Assembly (NCBI GenBank): GCA_034190875.2
Contig: CM067356.1
Span: forward strand, 55,364,230-55,428,229
Origin: Urechis unicinctus
Lineage: Eukaryota; Annelida; Polychaeta; Xenopneusta; Urechidae
Direction of reading: 5' to 3'
DNA length: 64,000 nucleotides
In this document: positions 62,908-64,000 of the stretch, in pieces
Numbering within the stretch: the first letter of the stretch is position 1
How the letters are laid out: each line of letters begins with the position of its first letter
Program-made: the position numbers and the translations under genes
The notes under the pieces: model-generated
Told to the model about the DNA's origin: nothing
Databases searched by the model: none
The model's input: the letters and a program-made list of their open reading frames with translations, nothing else

Positions 62908-63190
62908 GCCTGTAGTTGCTGGAGTGGGGACTAGCCAGAGAAATATAACGCGAGTCCTGGAGTAGGGTTGCTTATTCGGTTTATTTCAGTTTCAACAATG
63001 AAGCTCCCTGGGAATCTCGGTCTGAATTTTGTCCCTGACTAAATGATCTCTGTGACTTCCATCTGTGGTCCTTATAAATGGTCCACACAATAGGCCAGGA
63101 TAAAACAATCCCCGAGTGACAGGACGAGTCCACTTGGAGGGTGTATGATTGCTACAATCAGGGTAACACCCCTCCCAAAGAGTGGTGTGG
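62908..63190 (-). repeat. diverged gypsy LTR remnant (solo LTR), copy B
   Basis: Counterpart of 45195-45485. A 14-bp deletion removes one arm of the GTGGACTC hairpin. Presence at the same site in both copies shows that the LTR predates the duplication. Confidence 0.75.
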
Positions 63191-64000
63191 TGTAACCCGG
63201 GCTCTCGTGCTGATAATCAAAGGTGGAGGCTTTTTAAGAACGTATGAGCCAAAATAGTATTATAACAATTGGTATATCTGATACGGTGTTGGTGGTCTCA
63301 ATATCTCCGTGCGCCAGTCAAACATCGATGACTGATCCATGATTTATTTGCTGATGTCCACAGTTATCATAAGTGTCTGCTCACGCGGACAATGATTGTC
63401 GGTGGTATTGCGTTCTGACTAGATTGATATCCACCAAGTGTAACTAAAGCGGTACAAACACTCCCTAATAACATATGTAGTTTTCCTGTTATGCTTGGAT
63501 GACAGAGGTGGCGCAGTGGAAAATATCGCATTAGTAGGTCAGCTTAATCATATTTCGAAAATGCCAGATTAGCGTGCTCTGTTGCCTTAATTTGCTTATG
63601 GTATGCCCCGATTGTCTTTTGTCATCCGATGCTTTCTCTAGCAGTTTTAATGCAGTCGTTAATTCAACACTTCCTTTAACATTACAGAACTGACTTTGTC
63701 CAGTAAAAAGTGACCGTATATTTCCAAATAAAGAAATGCTGAAATTTACAGCTACTAGATTTATGGATATGTTAAAAGAATATTGTTGAGAAATGTTTGT
63801 GCCTCTTACCAAATATGATAACGACAACCTTTCATTAAATAAGTCAATTGAAACTGTAATGGTAATGATAGTCTCCAATATTTGTTTGAAACAGTGTATA
63901 TATCAAATAAGACAATGCTAAACTAAGCCCTGTTCTATTGCCTTTATTGACGTTAACATGACTGCTACCTGAATGATGTACCAGTGAAGAGAGCTGTTTG

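Larger units (their letters stand above)
52143..64000. repeat. segmental duplication, copy B (continues past the window)
   Basis: Homologous to 36257-46390. Copy B carries extra blocks at about 52353-53368, 58275-60345 and 60596-60822 and has deletions in the receptor gene, in the LTR remnant (14 bp) and at 63287 (about 76 bp missing relative to 45587-45662). Since B ends at the window edge, the true length is at least 10 kb of shared sequence. Confidence 0.95.

Overview
The window looks like nuclear DNA of an invertebrate animal. Genes are spread over introns, transposable elements are of metazoan type (Ty3/gypsy, Helitron with an OTU domain, Harbinger, MULE, LINE, a Polinton-like polymerase relic), and there are animal receptor genes: a somatomedin-B/family-B 7TM receptor and a cys-loop channel. 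A mollusc or other lophotrochozoan fits, but the sequence alone does not fix the species. It is AT-rich, repeat-dense and gene-poor. No rRNA, tRNA, CRISPR array or prokaryotic operon was found.

Layout. 0-7.4 kb is a graveyard: a LINE reverse transcriptase fragment, a 183-bp tandem repeat, a (CA)n tract, a MULE transposase fragment, a THAP-plus-DDE transposon remnant with its middle deleted, a 45-bp minisatellite and a dispersed repeat. 7.46-16.48 kb is a nearly complete Ty3/gypsy retrotransposon with LTR parts of 217 bp differing at one base, gag, protease-RT-RNaseH and integrase. Its gag/pol junction carries a textbook -1 frameshift signal: slippery G GGA AAC, the UAG stop, a 7-nt gap, then a stem-loop. 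17.19-22.69 kb is 5,500 bp of uninterrupted (CT)n. 22.69-27.8 kb holds a truncated Harbinger transposase fused to a dead Helitron (OTU, Rep and Pif1-type helicase, minus strand). The Helitron has itself been hit by a 0.4-kb inverted-repeat element carrying an LTR-like core. 30.7-32.2 kb has the membrane exons of a cys-loop receptor that look like a pseudogene. 32.66-32.94 kb is a small element with poly-G/poly-C terminal inverted repeats and a 9-bp target duplication.

36.26-46.4 kb and 52.14-64.0 kb are two copies of one segmental duplication, the second running off the window. Each copy carries, on the minus strand, an SMB-7TM receptor gene (signal-peptide exon plus one large exon) and a putative small two-exon gene with a 55-bp intron. 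Copy A has an intact receptor. Copy B has lost TM1, part of TM2, TM6 and TM7, yet two of its three big deletions keep the reading frame. Copy B also carries insertions absent from A, one of which contains a decayed type-B DNA polymerase of Polinton/Maverick type.

How the parts relate: the only gene likely to make a full working product for the host is the copy A receptor. The gypsy element is the youngest-looking mobile element, but in this assembly its frames are broken at two or three points. Everything else is decaying mobile DNA and repeats.
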